From Mesorhizobium jarvisii (lineage in GTDB: Bacteria > Pseudomonadota > Alphaproteobacteria > Rhizobiales > Rhizobiaceae), in assembly GCF_003601985.1 (NCBI RefSeq), contig NZ_QZXA01000004.1:248001-312000 (forward strand): a stretch of 64,000 nt of DNA, given 5' to 3'. The translations under genes were made by a program, and so were the position numbers. Positions within the stretch are counted from its first letter, which is position 1. Every line of letters begins with the position of its first letter. The notes beneath the pieces were generated by a model that did not search any database, had not been told where the DNA came from, and worked only from the letters and a program-made list of their open reading frames with translations. Of the stretch, positions 53,264-62,801 are shown in pieces.

Positions 53264-53673
53264 TCCAGACGAACGAGTTCGTCCGGAATCACAGCAGTGG
53301 CCTGGATCTCCACCTTGGCGCGATCCTCGACCAGCGCCATCACCTGCATGGCGGCCATCGCCGGGAAATGCCGGCCGATGACCTCGCGATAGGCTTCGCC
53401 GAGCCCCCTGAGATTGGCGAGATACTCGGCCTTGTCGGTGAAATACCAGGTCATCGAGGTGATGTGCTGTGGTTCAGCGCCGGCCTCGGCCAGCACAGCG
53501 ACGATGTTTTGCAGCGTCTGCCGCACCTGGCCGACGAAGTCGTCGGTTTCGAACTGGCACTGCCCGTTCCAGCCGACCTGTCCGCCAACGAAGATGAGCC
53601 GTCCACGCGCCGCGACGCCGTTGGCGTAGCCGACCGGTTTGGCCCAGCCTTCCGGCTGCAGAATCTCATGCAT
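53260..53673 (-). CDS. Rid-family (YjgF/YER057c/UK114) protein
   Basis: Trimeric Rid-fold protein of 137 residues (GRLIFVGGQVGWNG, VLAEAGAEPQHITSMTWYFT, AKVEIQATAVIP). Archetypal RidA uses an Arg in PARSCVEV to hold the substrate carboxylate; here the segment is PAMAAMQV with Met106 at that position, so it is not a standard 2-aminoacrylate deaminase. As last gene of the aromatic-CoA operon it may hydrolyse an enamine/imine CoA ester. GGGAGG supports the start. Confidence 0.88.
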   Translation of the reverse strand: MHEILQPEGWAKPVGYANGVAARGRLIFVGGQVGWNGQCQFETDDFVGQVRQTLQNIVAVLAEAGAEPQHITSMTWYFTDKAEYLANLRGLGEAYREVIGRHFPAMAAMQVMALVEDRAKVEIQATAVIPDELVRLD

Positions 53674-53737
53674 TTGAAGCCTCCCGGTATTCCTGAAAAC
53701 CAAGTCTCAAAATCGAATGCCCGTCAATTTCATGCCG

Positions 53738-54886
53738 TCAGGCCGCGCCCATCACTTGCCGCGCGATGACCACTTTCTGCACGTCGGAGGCACCCTCATA
53801 GATGCGAAGCGCGCGGATCTCGCGATACAGGCTTTCGACGATGTGGCCTTTGCGCACGCCATCGCCGCCATGCAACTGTACCGCTCTGTCGATTACCTCT
53901 TGCGCCTTGTCGGTGGCGAACAGTTTTGCCATCGCCGCCTCGCGAGTTACCCGCGCGGCGCCCATGTCCTTGGTCCAGGCGGCGCGATAGACGAGAAGTG
54001 CCGCCGCGTCGACGTCGAGCGCCATGTCGGCGATGTGGCCTTGCACCATCTGCAATTCGGCCATCGGGGCGCCGAACAGGTTGCGTTCGGCCACTCTGCT
54101 GATGCTTTCGTCCAGCGCCCGGCGGGCAAAGCCGAGCGCCGCAGCGCCGACGGTCGAGCGGAACACGTCGAGCACCGACATGGCGATGCGGAAGCCATCG
54201 CCGGACTTGCCGATCAGCGCCGAGGCCGGCAGGCGGACTTTGTCGAAGGACAGCCGCGCCAGCGGATGTGGCGCGATCACTTCGAGGCGCTCAGCGATGC
54301 CAAGGCCCTTGGCGTCACCCGGTACGATAAAGGCCGAAAGCCCCTTGGCACCCGGCGCCTCGCCGGTGCGGGCAAAGACGATGTAGAGATCGGCAATGCC
54401 GCCATTGGAGATCCAGGTCTTTTCGCCTGACAGAACATAGCTGTCGCCGTCGCGGGTCGCCGTCATCTCGGTGTTGGAGACATCCGATCCCGAGCGCGGC
54501 TCCGACAGGGCGAAGGCCGAGATTGCCTTGCCGGCCCGCGTCTTCGCCAGCCATTGCTGTTGGTCCGCCGTGCCGAACAGGCTGAGCGCGCCGGTGCCCA
54601 GCCCTTGCATGGCAAAGGCGAAATCGGCGAGCCCGTCATGGCGCGCGAGCGTCTCGCGCGTGATGCATAGTGTCCGCACGTCGAGCGGGCCGGAATTGTC
54701 GGTGTCGACAGCTGTCGGCTTCAGCCAGCCGTCACGGCCAAGCTTCGCCACCAACGCTCGACAGGCGGCATCGACGTCGTGATGATCGACGGGAAGGTTT
54801 TTCGCGCACCATGCTTCCAGGCTTTCGGCAAGTTCGCGATGGCGGTTCTCGAAGAACGGCCAGTTGAGAAAGGATCGGTCAGGCAT
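53738..54886 (-). CDS. Acyl-CoA dehydrogenase
   Basis: FAD enzyme of 382 residues that forms an alpha-beta double bond in an acyl-CoA. Typical motifs: [15 protein letters not shown] and [18 protein letters not shown] in the middle beta domain, and C-terminal [20 protein letters not shown] (~345) with [17 protein letters not shown]. The start at 54886 has AAGG upstream; the frame extends into the repeat element. It sits in the operon with enoyl-CoA hydratase and SDR genes, giving a set of beta-oxidation-type steps. Confidence 0.93.
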   Translation of the reverse strand: MPDRSFLNWPFFENRHRELAESLEAWCAKNLPVDHHDVDAACRALVAKLGRDGWLKPTAVDTDNSGPLDVRTLCITRETLARHDGLADFAFAMQGLGTGALSLFGTADQQQWLAKTRAGKAISAFALSEPRSGSDVSNTEMTATRDGDSYVLSGEKTWISNGGIADLYIVFARTGEAPGAKGLSAFIVPGDAKGLGIAERLEVIAPHPLARLSFDKVRLPASALIGKSGDGFRIAMSVLDVFRSTVGAAALGFARRALDESISRVAERNLFGAPMAELQMVQGHIADMALDVDAAALLVYRAAWTKDMGAARVTREAAMAKLFATDKAQEVIDRAVQLHGGDGVRKGHIVESLYREIRALRIYEGASDVQKVVIARQVMGAA

Positions 54887-54913
54887 GGAGGTAACCTTCC
54901 GCGTGTCGTTGCG

Positions 54914-55077
54914 AGGCACCCCTCTCTGTCCTGCCGGACATCTCCCCCGCAAGGGGGGAGATTGGCAGCTTTGCCGACGGCTTCGACCTGGCGACGTTGG
55001 AGATTGGCGAAAACAGAACGTACAGCTGATCTCCCCCCTTGCGGGGGAGATGGCCGGCAGGCCAGAGGGGGGTGCCT
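54914..55077. repeat. Long inverted-repeat element inside the catabolic operon
   Basis: About 164 bases. Outer arms begin AGGCACCCCTCT on the left and end with AGGGGGGTGCCT on the right; inner arms contain TCTCCCCCGCAAGGGGGGAGA and its counterpart ATCTCCCCCCTTGCGGGGGAG. The whole can fold as a large hairpin or two small ones. It separates the enoyl-CoA hydratase and acyl-CoA dehydrogenase genes. It is a different family from the repeats at 9526 and 13926. No transposase is present. Confidence 0.75.
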
Positions 55078-55096
55078 GGGCGAAAACCGATCATCC

Positions 55097-55909
55097 TCAA
55101 TTCCCCTCGAACACTGGCTTTTCCTTGGCCACGAACGCCTTGTAGGCGCGCTCGAAATCGCGCGTCTGCATGCAGATCGCTTGTGCCTGCGCTTCGGCCT
55201 CGATCGCCTGGTCGAGACCCATCGACCATTCCTGGTTGAGCTGCGTCTTGGTGATGCCGTGGGCGAAGGTCGGGCCTGAGACGATGCGCGCTGCCATGTC
55301 GAGTGCATCCGCCTCGAGGGAGGCCGCATCGACCAGCCTGTTATAAAACCCCCAACGCTCACCCTCGGCGGCCGTCATGGTGCGGCCCGTATAGAGCAGT
55401 TCCGCGGCACGGCCCTGGCCGATGATGCGCGGCAGGATCGCGCAGGCGCCCATGTCGCAGCCGGCAAGGCCGACGCGAGTGAACAGGAACGCGGTCTTGG
55501 CCTCCGGCGTGGCGATGCGGATGTCGGAGCTCATGGCGATGATGGCGCCGGCGCCGACCGCCACGCCGTCGACGGCGGCGATGATCGGCTTGCCGCAATT
55601 CAGCATCGCCTTGACGAAATCACCGGTCATGCGGGTGAAGGCGAGAAGCTGCTTCATGTCCATCTTGACCAGTGGGCCGATAATGTCGTGGACATCGCCG
55701 CCGGAGCAGAAATTGCCGCCATTGGAGAGGAACACCACGGCGTCGACGTCGTCGGCATAAACGAGGTCGCGGAACGCATCGCGCAACTCGGCATAGCTGT
55801 CGAAGGTCAGCGGGTTCTTGCGCTCCGGCCGGTCGAGCCGGACCTTGGCGATCCTGCCCTCGACCTCCCAGAGGAAATGCTTCGGCTTCAGCCCGGCCAT
55901 CCCGGTCAT
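55097..55909 (-). CDS. Enoyl-CoA hydratase/isomerase family protein
   Basis: Crotonase-fold protein of 270 residues. The oxyanion-hole segments are [11 protein letters not shown] (~65-75) and [22 protein letters not shown] (~115); [18 protein letters not shown] contains the second half-site. It hydrates or isomerises an unsaturated acyl-CoA. Its ATG overlaps the MarR stop (ATGA). Context suggests it acts on the ring-derived CoA ester made by the monooxygenase-reductase. Confidence 0.92.
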   Translation of the reverse strand: MTGMAGLKPKHFLWEVEGRIAKVRLDRPERKNPLTFDSYAELRDAFRDLVYADDVDAVVFLSNGGNFCSGGDVHDIIGPLVKMDMKQLLAFTRMTGDFVKAMLNCGKPIIAAVDGVAVGAGAIIAMSSDIRIATPEAKTAFLFTRVGLAGCDMGACAILPRIIGQGRAAELLYTGRTMTAAEGERWGFYNRLVDAASLEADALDMAARIVSGPTFAHGITKTQLNQEWSMGLDQAIEAEAQAQAICMQTRDFERAYKAFVAKEKPVFEGN

Positions 55910-56376
55910 TCGCGTCCCTCCCAGTTGCTGCGGAACGAGGTCAGCATGCCGGTCAGCCGGCGGGCGTCCTCCTCGCTGACCTTGCCCAGCAATTCGCCGA
56001 TCCAGCCCTCATGGGCGGCAGCGATCGTGGCAAAGGATTTGGTGCCTTCCTCGGTCAGCCGCACCATGGAGGTGCGGCGGTCGCCATTGCGGCGGGCGCG
56101 AGCGACCAGCCCTTCCGAAACCAGCCGGTCGACAATGCCGGTGACATTGCCGTTGGAGACCAGCAGGAAGCGCGACAGGTCGCTCATCAGCATGCCTTCC
56201 GGCACGCGGTACAGCGCCGCCATCACGTCGAAGCGCGGCAGCGTCGTGTCGAATTCCTTCTTCAGGCGCTCGCGCAACTCGGCCTCGATCGTGCGCGAGG
56301 CGCGCAGCAGCCTGATCCACAGACGCAGACGGTCCTTGCCGGGTCCCGACGGTGCGGGCAGGGGGCCGGCTACCAT
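55906..56376 (-). CDS. MarR-family transcriptional regulator
   Basis: Winged-HTH dimer of 156 residues: helix [20 protein letters not shown], recognition region [20 protein letters not shown] and the beta-wing [16 protein letters not shown]. It is embedded in the aromatic-CoA operon between the SDR and hydratase genes, with overlaps on both sides. MarR members in such clusters are repressors released by an aryl-CoA thioester. The palindromes at 59491, 52106 and 51217 are the likely binding sites. Confidence 0.93.
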   Translation of the reverse strand: MVAGPLPAPSGPGKDRLRLWIRLLRASRTIEAELRERLKKEFDTTLPRFDVMAALYRVPEGMLMSDLSRFLLVSNGNVTGIVDRLVSEGLVARARRNGDRRTSMVRLTEEGTKSFATIAAAHEGWIGELLGKVSEEDARRLTGMLTSFRSNWEGRE

Positions 56377-57143
56377 GTTTCGCCTCCTGAGATGGAAATT
56401 GCCTGTCCGGTGATCGATGACGCCGCATCGTCACACAGCCACAGCACGGCGGCGGCGACTTCCTGCGGCTGGATGAAGCGGCCTTGCGGATTGGTCGAGA
56501 CAAGGCTCGCCCGCGCGTCGCCGGCAGAGCGGCCGGTCTTTTCGATGATGCGCTGGATGGACTCTTCCAGCATGTCGGTCTCGACGAAACCCGGGCAAAC
56601 CGCGTTGACGGTGACGCCGGATTTCGCGGTTTCCGCCGCCAGTGCCCGCATCAGCCCAACGACGCCATGCTTGGCCGCCACGTAAGGTGCCACGTAAGCG
56701 TAGCCCTTCAACCCTGCCGTTGAGGCAATGAAGATGATCCGTCCTGTCTTGCGCGCAGCCATCCCGGCCAGCGCAGGTTTCACCGTCAGGAAGGCGCCAG
56801 TCAAATTGACGTCGAGCGTCTTCTGCCAATCGGCCAGCGTGGTCTTGTTCGCTGGTGTGCTGCCGGCCATGCCGGCATTGGCAATGACGATGTCGAACGG
56901 CCCGCGCGCGGCTTCCGCCGCGTGGTAGAGCGAGGCCATCGACGCCTCATTGGTGACATCGGCGGCAATACCGAAGATACGGCCGCTTTCGCCGGCCACC
57001 TTGGCAAGCTCCGCTTCGCGGCGGCCACAGATGGTCACATTGATGCCCGCTTCCGCCAGCGCCAGCGCTATGGCCCGGCCGACACCGGAGCCACCACCAG
57101 TGACCAGCGCATGCTTGGCGGAGATCGCTGATGCCGCCGTCAT
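56370..57143 (-). CDS. Short-chain dehydrogenase/reductase, 3-hydroxyacyl-CoA type
   Basis: SDR of 257 residues: cofactor motif [16 protein letters not shown] (~14-29), NAG motif IANAGMAG, catalytic Ser in [10 protein letters not shown] and Tyr-X3-Lys in PYVAAKHG (~154-165). In aryl-CoA beta-oxidation clusters such SDRs oxidise a 3-hydroxyacyl-CoA. The start overlaps the end of the monooxygenase-reductase gene by four bases and its end overlaps the MarR gene by seven. Confidence 0.92.
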   Translation of the reverse strand: MTAASAISAKHALVTGGGSGVGRAIALALAEAGINVTICGRREAELAKVAGESGRIFGIAADVTNEASMASLYHAAEAARGPFDIVIANAGMAGSTPANKTTLADWQKTLDVNLTGAFLTVKPALAGMAARKTGRIIFIASTAGLKGYAYVAPYVAAKHGVVGLMRALAAETAKSGVTVNAVCPGFVETDMLEESIQRIIEKTGRSAGDARASLVSTNPQGRFIQPQEVAAAVLWLCDDAASSITGQAISISGGETW

Positions 57144-59434
57144 ACTTTCAGCCCCGCGGCCGCATCGCGCTCGGCCAGCCGGTAGATCTGGTCACGGCCG
57201 GGCAGGTAGGGATCCGGCCATTTGACGCCACGGTCGCCGAGCGTCACCGCCGCATGCAGCGTCCAGTAGGGATCGGCCAGATGCGGCCTTGCCAGCGCCA
57301 CCAGATCGGCGCGGCCGGCCATCAGGATCGAATTGACATGGTCCGGCTCATAGATGTTACCGACCGCCATCGTCGCCATGCCGACCTCGTTGCGGATTCG
57401 GTCGGAAAACGGCGTCTGGAACATGCGGCCGTAGACCGGCTTGGCCAGTGCCGATGTCTGCCCGGCCGAGACGTCGCATATGTCGACGCCGGCTTCGTGC
57501 AGCAGCCGCGCGATCTCGACCGCGTCGGCCGGCGTCACGCCTTCGATGCCGACCCAGTCATTGGCCGAAATGCGCATCGAGATCGGCTTCTCCGTCGGCC
57601 AGGCGGCGCGCACCGCGTGGAAGATTTCGAGGGGATAGCGCATGCGGTTTTCCAGTGAGCCGCCATATTCATCCGTGCGCCGGTTGGTGACAGGCGTGAT
57701 GAAGGACGACAGGAGATAACCATGCGCGGCATGGATCTCCAGCATGTCGAAGCCGCAACGGTCAGCCATCTCGGCCGAAGCCACGAATTGGTTGCGCACC
57801 AGGTCCATGTCGGCGCTGTCCATCGCCTTCGGCACCTGGTTCTCAGGCGACCATGCGACAGCCGATGCCGCCATGACAGGCCAGTTGCCCGACGCCAACG
57901 GCACGTCGGTGCCTTCCCAGCCGAGTCGGGTCGAACCCTTGGCGCCGGAATGGCCGATCTGGGCGCAAATCTTGGCCTCGGTCTCGGAATGGACGAAATC
58001 GACCAGCCGCTTCCACGCCACTTCGTGTTCGGGCGCGTAGAAGCCGGGACAGCCGGGCGTGATGCGGCCTTCCGGGCTCACGCAGGTCATCTCGATATAG
58101 ACGAGCCCGGCGCCGCCCTTGGCACGCTCGGCATAGTGGGTGAAATGCCAGTCGGTCGGGCAGCCGTCGACGGCCTTGTACTGCGCCATCGGCGAGACGA
58201 CGACGCGGTTCTGCAGCTTCATGTCGCGCAGCTTGAACGGCGCAAACATCGGCGCGCGGCGCAGCCTGTTGCCGCCGGCACCCGCCTGGCGCTGGAACCA
58301 TTCTTCCGCGCCGCCCAGCCATTCGGCATCGCGCAGCCGCAAATTCTCGTGGCTTATGCGCTGCGAGCGGGTCAGCAGCGAATAGTTGAACTGCACCGGA
58401 TCGAGGCCGAGATAGCGTTCGACCTCCTCGAACCATTCGAGCGAATTACGCGCCGCCGATTGCAGCTTCAGCACTTCGGTGCGGCGCGCATCCTCATATT
58501 TGCGGAAGGCGGCATCGAGGTCCGACTCGGTTTCCACATACTCGGCCAGCGCCACCGCGCTTTCCAAGGCGAGTTTGGTGCCGGAGCCGATCGAGAAATG
58601 CGCCGAGGCCGCCGCGTCGCCCATCAGCGCCAGGTTCTTGTACGACCAGCGTTCGCACAGCACGCGCGGGAAATTGATCCAGGCCGAGCCCCTGATGTGG
58701 TTGGCATTGGTCATCAGCGCATGGCCGCCGAGATGCTTGGCGAAGATGCGCTCGCACACCGCGATCGATTCCTGCTGCGTCATCGCGCCGAAGCCGAAGG
58801 CAGCCCAGGTCTGTTCGCTGCATTCGACGATGAAGGTCGCCGTCTCGCTGTCGAACTGGTAGGCGTGCGCCCACACCCAGCCATGCTCGGTCTTCTCGAA
58901 GATGAAGGTGAAGGCGTCGTCGAATTTCTGGTTGGTGCCGAGCCAGACGAATTTGCATTTGCGGGTGTCGATGTCGGGCTTGAAGATGTCGACGAAAGTG
59001 TTGCGCGCCCTGGAATTCAGCCCGTCGGCGGCGACGACCAGGTCATGAGTCTCCATGTAAGGCTTGGGATCGGCGATATCGGTCTCGAACATCAGCTTGA
59101 CGCCGAGCTCGCGGGCGCGGCGCTGCAAGAGGATCAGCAGCCGCTTGCGGCCGATGCCGCAAAAACCATGGCCTGACGAGACCGTGCGCACGCCGTCATG
59201 GATGACGGCAATGTCGTCCCAATAGGCAAAATGCTTCTTGATCCAGACGGCGCTGACCGGATCGTTTTTGGCGAGGTTCTCAAGCGTTTCGGCCGACAGC
59301 ACCACGCCCCAGCCGAACGTGTCGTCGGCGCGGTTGCGCTCGAACACCGTCACATCGTGCGCGGCATCCCTGAGCTTCATCGATATGGCAAAGTAGAGGC
59401 CGGCTGGACCGCCGCCGAGAACCGCAACCTTCAT
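57140..59434 (-). CDS. Bifunctional aryl-CoA 5-hydroxylase/reductase (salicylyl-CoA or 2-aminobenzoyl-CoA type)
   Basis: Fusion of 764 residues. The N-terminal ~380 residues are an FAD monooxygenase ([40 protein letters not shown]). The rest (~395-764) is an Old Yellow Enzyme-like flavin reductase ([50 protein letters not shown]). This pairing is known from Azoarcus 2-aminobenzoyl-CoA monooxygenase/reductase and relatives called salicylyl-CoA 5-hydroxylase, which hydroxylate and then dearomatise the CoA ester. It is first in a six-gene operon. No aryl-CoA ligase is nearby, so the exact substrate is open. Confidence 0.92.
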   Translation of the reverse strand: MKVAVLGGGPAGLYFAISMKLRDAAHDVTVFERNRADDTFGWGVVLSAETLENLAKNDPVSAVWIKKHFAYWDDIAVIHDGVRTVSSGHGFCGIGRKRLLILLQRRARELGVKLMFETDIADPKPYMETHDLVVAADGLNSRARNTFVDIFKPDIDTRKCKFVWLGTNQKFDDAFTFIFEKTEHGWVWAHAYQFDSETATFIVECSEQTWAAFGFGAMTQQESIAVCERIFAKHLGGHALMTNANHIRGSAWINFPRVLCERWSYKNLALMGDAAASAHFSIGSGTKLALESAVALAEYVETESDLDAAFRKYEDARRTEVLKLQSAARNSLEWFEEVERYLGLDPVQFNYSLLTRSQRISHENLRLRDAEWLGGAEEWFQRQAGAGGNRLRRAPMFAPFKLRDMKLQNRVVVSPMAQYKAVDGCPTDWHFTHYAERAKGGAGLVYIEMTCVSPEGRITPGCPGFYAPEHEVAWKRLVDFVHSETEAKICAQIGHSGAKGSTRLGWEGTDVPLASGNWPVMAASAVAWSPENQVPKAMDSADMDLVRNQFVASAEMADRCGFDMLEIHAAHGYLLSSFITPVTNRRTDEYGGSLENRMRYPLEIFHAVRAAWPTEKPISMRISANDWVGIEGVTPADAVEIARLLHEAGVDICDVSAGQTSALAKPVYGRMFQTPFSDRIRNEVGMATMAVGNIYEPDHVNSILMAGRADLVALARPHLADPYWTLHAAVTLGDRGVKWPDPYLPGRDQIYRLAERDAAAGLKV

Positions 59435-59490
59435 CTGTGCGATCTCCTCTTCGCTTGCTGCCTTGTGAGTATCGCGCCAGCGGCAAAATA

Positions 59491-59503
59491 TTTCAAGCTT
59501 AAA
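59491..59503. promoter_or_regulatory. Palindromic operator candidate of the aromatic-CoA operon
   Basis: TTTCAAGCTTAAA centred on AAGCTT, about 57 bases upstream of the monooxygenase-reductase start. With flanking GCAAAATA it shares a 17-18-base stretch with the site at 52106-52130 in reverse orientation. It is the natural place for MarR repression of the operon. Confidence 0.6.
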
Positions 59504-59538
59504 GTTTTATGTCGAAATCATTGTCCTGATACCGGGCG

Positions 59539-59568
59539 GCGCGCTTGCGTGTCGTCCCGCAAGCGCGC
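59539..59568. terminator. Hairpin after the exported VOC gene
   Basis: Eleven-base perfect stem GCGCGCTTGCG (59539-59549) / CGCAAGCGCGC (59558-59568) with an eight-base loop, ten bases past the VOC stop on the minus strand. No T-run. It probably separates the transporter/VOC transcript from the aromatic-CoA operon promoter. Confidence 0.55.
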
Positions 59569-59577
59569 GCCGAAGGA

Positions 59578-60177
59578 TCACTTTTCCGGGTTCTTCGGGC
59601 TCCACAGCACCGTCTCGGCACCTTTCTCATAGGCCATGCCGTTGGGGTAGCTGATCGCTTCCAGCTGCAATCCCCAGGGCGCCTGGAAATAGAGAATGGT
59701 CTGGCCGGCGGCGGGGCCTTCCTTGACCGGCAGAGGTCCCATGCGCGTCTTGACGCCCTTGCCGTCGAGATAGGCCTTGGCGGCGGCGACGTCGTCGACA
59801 TAGAGGGCGATGTGGAAGCCGCCAATGTCGCTGTTCTTCGGCGTCAGATCCTTCTGGTCGGGCGCGGTGTATTTGAACAGCTCGATGTTCGAGCCATAGC
59901 CGCAACGCACCATGGTGACCTGCTCGATGACGGCCTTGGGATCGACGCCCAGAAGGTCCTGCATGAAGGTGCCCTTGTCGTCGGCGAACGGGCCGAACGA
60001 CATCGCCTTCTTGCAGCCGACCACCTCGGTGAAGAAGTCGACCGCCTGCTTCATGTCGGGGACGGTGATGCCGGTGTGATCGTGGCCGCGCATGCCGGGG
60101 ATCGAATCCGCCGAGGCCATGCCGGCGCCGCCAAGGACAGCGGCGGCAAGCGTTGCATTTCGAAGTATCGTCTTCAT
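59578..60177 (-). CDS. Exported VOC/glyoxalase-fold protein
   Basis: Protein of 199 residues with a signal peptide (MKTILRNATLAAAVLGGAG, cleavage after MASA). The mature part has the VOC pattern: GHDHTGITVPDMKQAVDFFT (~33-52), SNIELFKYT, GGFHIALYVDDVAAAKAYLD and C-terminal WGLQLEAISYPNG, with His and Glu at metal-ligand-like positions. Periplasmic VOC proteins are uncommon. AGAGGA precedes the start at 60177. It follows the peptide-type ABC transporter on the same strand. Confidence 0.85.
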   Translation of the reverse strand: MKTILRNATLAAAVLGGAGMASADSIPGMRGHDHTGITVPDMKQAVDFFTEVVGCKKAMSFGPFADDKGTFMQDLLGVDPKAVIEQVTMVRCGYGSNIELFKYTAPDQKDLTPKNSDIGGFHIALYVDDVAAAKAYLDGKGVKTRMGPLPVKEGPAAGQTILYFQAPWGLQLEAISYPNGMAYEKGAETVLWSPKNPEK

Positions 60178-60254
60178 GTCAGTCCTCTCCATTGGCGGGA
60201 CCTGGGTCTTTGCGGTCGCATGTCCGAAACCCGCTTTTCGGCATGCGAATGCAT

Positions 60255-61091
60255 TCATGTCGGGGCTTTGGCGGCGGCCGGAATGTCCAGCCAGCCGGCG
60301 TCGATCTCGGGCAGCGGAATGGCCGCGATGAGGTCGCGCGTGTAGACTTGGCTGGGGTTGTCGAACAATGCGTCGGTGGCGCTGGCCTCGACGATCACGC
60401 CTTCGCGCATGACGATGACTTGCCGGCACAGCCGCCGGATGACCGACAGGTCGTGGCTGATGAAGGCGACGGTCAGGCCCATCTCCGCTGCCAGCTTCTC
60501 CAGCAGGGTCAAGATCTGCGCCTGCGTCGAGACGTCGAGACCGGAGACGATCTCGTCGGCCAGCACGAATTTCGGCGACAGCGCCAGCGCACGGGCAATG
60601 CCGACCCGCTGGCGCTGGCCGCCCGACAGCTCGTGGCGGTAGCGGCTGGCAAAGCTCTGCGGCAGGCCGACCCGCTGCAGCGCCTCGGCGACGCGTTCCT
60701 TGAGCCTGTCGCCAAGCCCGTTCTGCTTGAGCGGCGCGGCGATGATGCTGGCGATGGTGCGGCGCGGGTTGAGCGACGACATCGGATCCTGGAAGATCAT
60801 CTGCAGGTCGCGGCGTAACGGCCGCAGCTCCGCCTCCGGCAGATGGGTGATGTCGCGGCCCTCGAAGCTGACGCTGCCCGCGCTCGGCTCCAGGAGACGA
60901 ACCAAAGCGCGGCCAAGCGTCGACTTGCCGGACCCGGACTCGCCGACGATGCCGGTCACCGAGCCCCTCGGCAAGTCGAAGTCGAGCCCTTTCAGGATTT
61001 CGGCCAAAGGCGCACGGCCGATCAGCGGCTTGCGCGTCATGTCGGGCAAGGCGACCTTCAGCCCGCGCACGGAAAACAGCGGCTCAACCAT
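60255..61091 (-). CDS. Peptide/opine-type ABC transporter ATP-binding protein
   Basis: ATPase of 278 residues, DppF/OppF type: Walker A GESGSGKS at 50-57, signature LSGGQRQRVGIARAL, Walker B FVLADEIVSGLD (Ile instead of the common Pro after Glu) and switch FISHDLSVI. The start at 61091 has GGAGG and overlaps the end of the partner ATPase gene. Fifth gene of a transporter operon running in from the right edge. Confidence 0.92.
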   Translation of the reverse strand: MVEPLFSVRGLKVALPDMTRKPLIGRAPLAEILKGLDFDLPRGSVTGIVGESGSGKSTLGRALVRLLEPSAGSVSFEGRDITHLPEAELRPLRRDLQMIFQDPMSSLNPRRTIASIIAAPLKQNGLGDRLKERVAEALQRVGLPQSFASRYRHELSGGQRQRVGIARALALSPKFVLADEIVSGLDVSTQAQILTLLEKLAAEMGLTVAFISHDLSVIRRLCRQVIVMREGVIVEASATDALFDNPSQVYTRDLIAAIPLPEIDAGWLDIPAAAKAPT

Positions 61092-61962
61092 GCGGCCGCC
61101 TCCACGCCAGGTCTGCTGCCGCGATCTCCGCGGCAAGCCCGGCCAGCACCGCTTCGTCCACGGGTCTCAGCGAGGCGAAAGGGTCGGTGTAGCGCGGCGT
61201 CGCCGCCATCAGCGCCCGCGTATAGGGGTGCTGCGGGGCGGCGAAGAGCGCTGCGGTGTCGGCCTCTTCAACCACCTTGCCTGCATAAAGCACCGAGACC
61301 TTCTGGCTGATCTTGGCGACGACGCCGAGATCATGGGTGACGAACAGGATCGCGGTGCCGTGCTCGCGCTGCAAGGCGGCGATCAGGCGCAGGATCTGCT
61401 TCTGCACGGTGACGTCGAGCGCCGTGGTCGGCTCATCGGCGACGATCAGCCGGGGTTCGGCGGCGAAGGCGGCCGCGATCAGCACGCGCTGGCGCATGCC
61501 GCCGGAAAGCTCATGCGGATAGCACTTCAGCACGCGCTCGGGGTCGCGGATCTGCACCTCGTCCAGCAACTGCCGGATGCGCGTGTCGGCCTTCTCGCCG
61601 CTCCAGCCGAGGATGCGCACCAGCCGGTCGGTCATCTGCGGGCCGATGCGGCGCGACGGGTTGAGCGCGGTTAGCGGATCCTGCGGGATCAGCGCCGTGC
61701 GGGCGCCGACCAGTGCGCGTCTTGCCTTGGGCTGAAGCTTGCCGAGGTCTTCGCCCTCGAGCAGCATGTCGCCCTCGACGATTCGCACGCTCGAAGGCAA
61801 CACGCCGAGCACCGCCTTGCCGATCATCGTCTTGCCGGCGCCGCTCTCGCCGACCAGCGCGCGGACCTCGCCGGGTTGCACGGCGAGCGACACCGAGCGC
61901 AGCACGCGCTGGCCGTTCGGCAGCACGGCGCTGAGATTGGCGATGTCGAGACAGGCGCTCAT
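61084..61962 (-). CDS. Peptide/opine-type ABC transporter ATP-binding protein
   Basis: ATPase of 292 residues, DppD/OppD type: Walker A GESGAGKT at 38-45, signature LSGGMRQRVLIAAAF, Walker B LIVADEPTTALD, switch FVTHDLGVV. The ATG overlaps the permease TGA (ATGA). The longer open frame upstream is a shadow of the permease. Works with the ATPase at 60255-61091. Confidence 0.93.
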   Translation of the reverse strand: MSACLDIANLSAVLPNGQRVLRSVSLAVQPGEVRALVGESGAGKTMIGKAVLGVLPSSVRIVEGDMLLEGEDLGKLQPKARRALVGARTALIPQDPLTALNPSRRIGPQMTDRLVRILGWSGEKADTRIRQLLDEVQIRDPERVLKCYPHELSGGMRQRVLIAAAFAAEPRLIVADEPTTALDVTVQKQILRLIAALQREHGTAILFVTHDLGVVAKISQKVSVLYAGKVVEEADTAALFAAPQHPYTRALMAATPRYTDPFASLRPVDEAVLAGLAAEIAAADLAWRRPHG

Positions 61963-62801
61963 CGCAGCACCGGGTCGAAACGCGCCTTCAGAGCTTCGCC
62001 GAACTGGCCGAACGACAGCACGGTGAGGATCAGCGTGATCAGCGGAAACACCAGCACCCACCAGGCCTGGTGGATCGATAGACGGCCTTCCGCAATGATG
62101 CCGCCCCAGGTCGGATCGTCGGTCGAGATCGACAGGTTGACGAAGGACAGGATCGCCTCGACGATGACGGCGATGCCCATCTCCAAGGACAGCAGCGCCA
62201 CGATCGACGGCACCACATTGGGCAGCACTTCGCGCAGCATGATGCCGATGCGGCCATAGCCGGCGATGCGGGCATTCTCGACATAATCCATGCGCGACTG
62301 GCCCATCGCCTCGGCGCGGATCACCCGGCAGAAGCGCGTCCAGTCGATGATCGCAATCGCCAGGATGACGGAGCTGAGGCCCGTGCCCAGCACCGCCACC
62401 AGCAGGATGGCGAACAGCACCGGCGGAAACGCCATCCAGATATCGACGATGCGCGAGATGATGCGGTCCGCCCAGCCGCCGAAATAGCCTGCGATCAGCC
62501 CGAGCGTCGAGCCGACGAGGCAGGCGGCGATGGCCGCGGCAAAAGCGACGATGAAGGCGATACGGCCGCCGAAGATCAACCTGGACAACAGATCGCGGCC
62601 GAGGCTGTCGGTGCCCAGCCAATAGCCGGGCTCGGCGCCATCGAGCCAGAAGGGCGGCAGCCGCTCCAGCATCAGATCCTGCGCCAGCGGGTCTTGCGGC
62701 GCGACCAGCGGCGCGAAGATCGCCGCCAGCAGCGCCAGCAGCAGCCAGCCGCCGGCGAGCCACAGCCTGGGGCTCAGTCCGCGTCTTGAGGCCCTATCCA
62801 T
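61959..62801 (-). CDS. Peptide/opine-type ABC transporter permease (DppC-like)
   Basis: Permease of 280 residues: TM1 LAGGWLLLALLAAIFAPLVA, the GYWLGTDSLGRDLLSRLIFG motif of OppC/DppC proteins (~68-87), and EAA loop DYVENARIAGYGRIGIML. The start at 62801 overlaps the upstream permease stop. Inner-membrane partner of the permease at 62794-63801. Confidence 0.93.
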   Translation of the reverse strand: MDRASRRGLSPRLWLAGGWLLLALLAAIFAPLVAPQDPLAQDLMLERLPPFWLDGAEPGYWLGTDSLGRDLLSRLIFGGRIAFIVAFAAAIAACLVGSTLGLIAGYFGGWADRIISRIVDIWMAFPPVLFAILLVAVLGTGLSSVILAIAIIDWTRFCRVIRAEAMGQSRMDYVENARIAGYGRIGIMLREVLPNVVPSIVALLSLEMGIAVIVEAILSFVNLSISTDDPTWGGIIAEGRLSIHQAWWVLVFPLITLILTVLSFGQFGEALKARFDPVLR

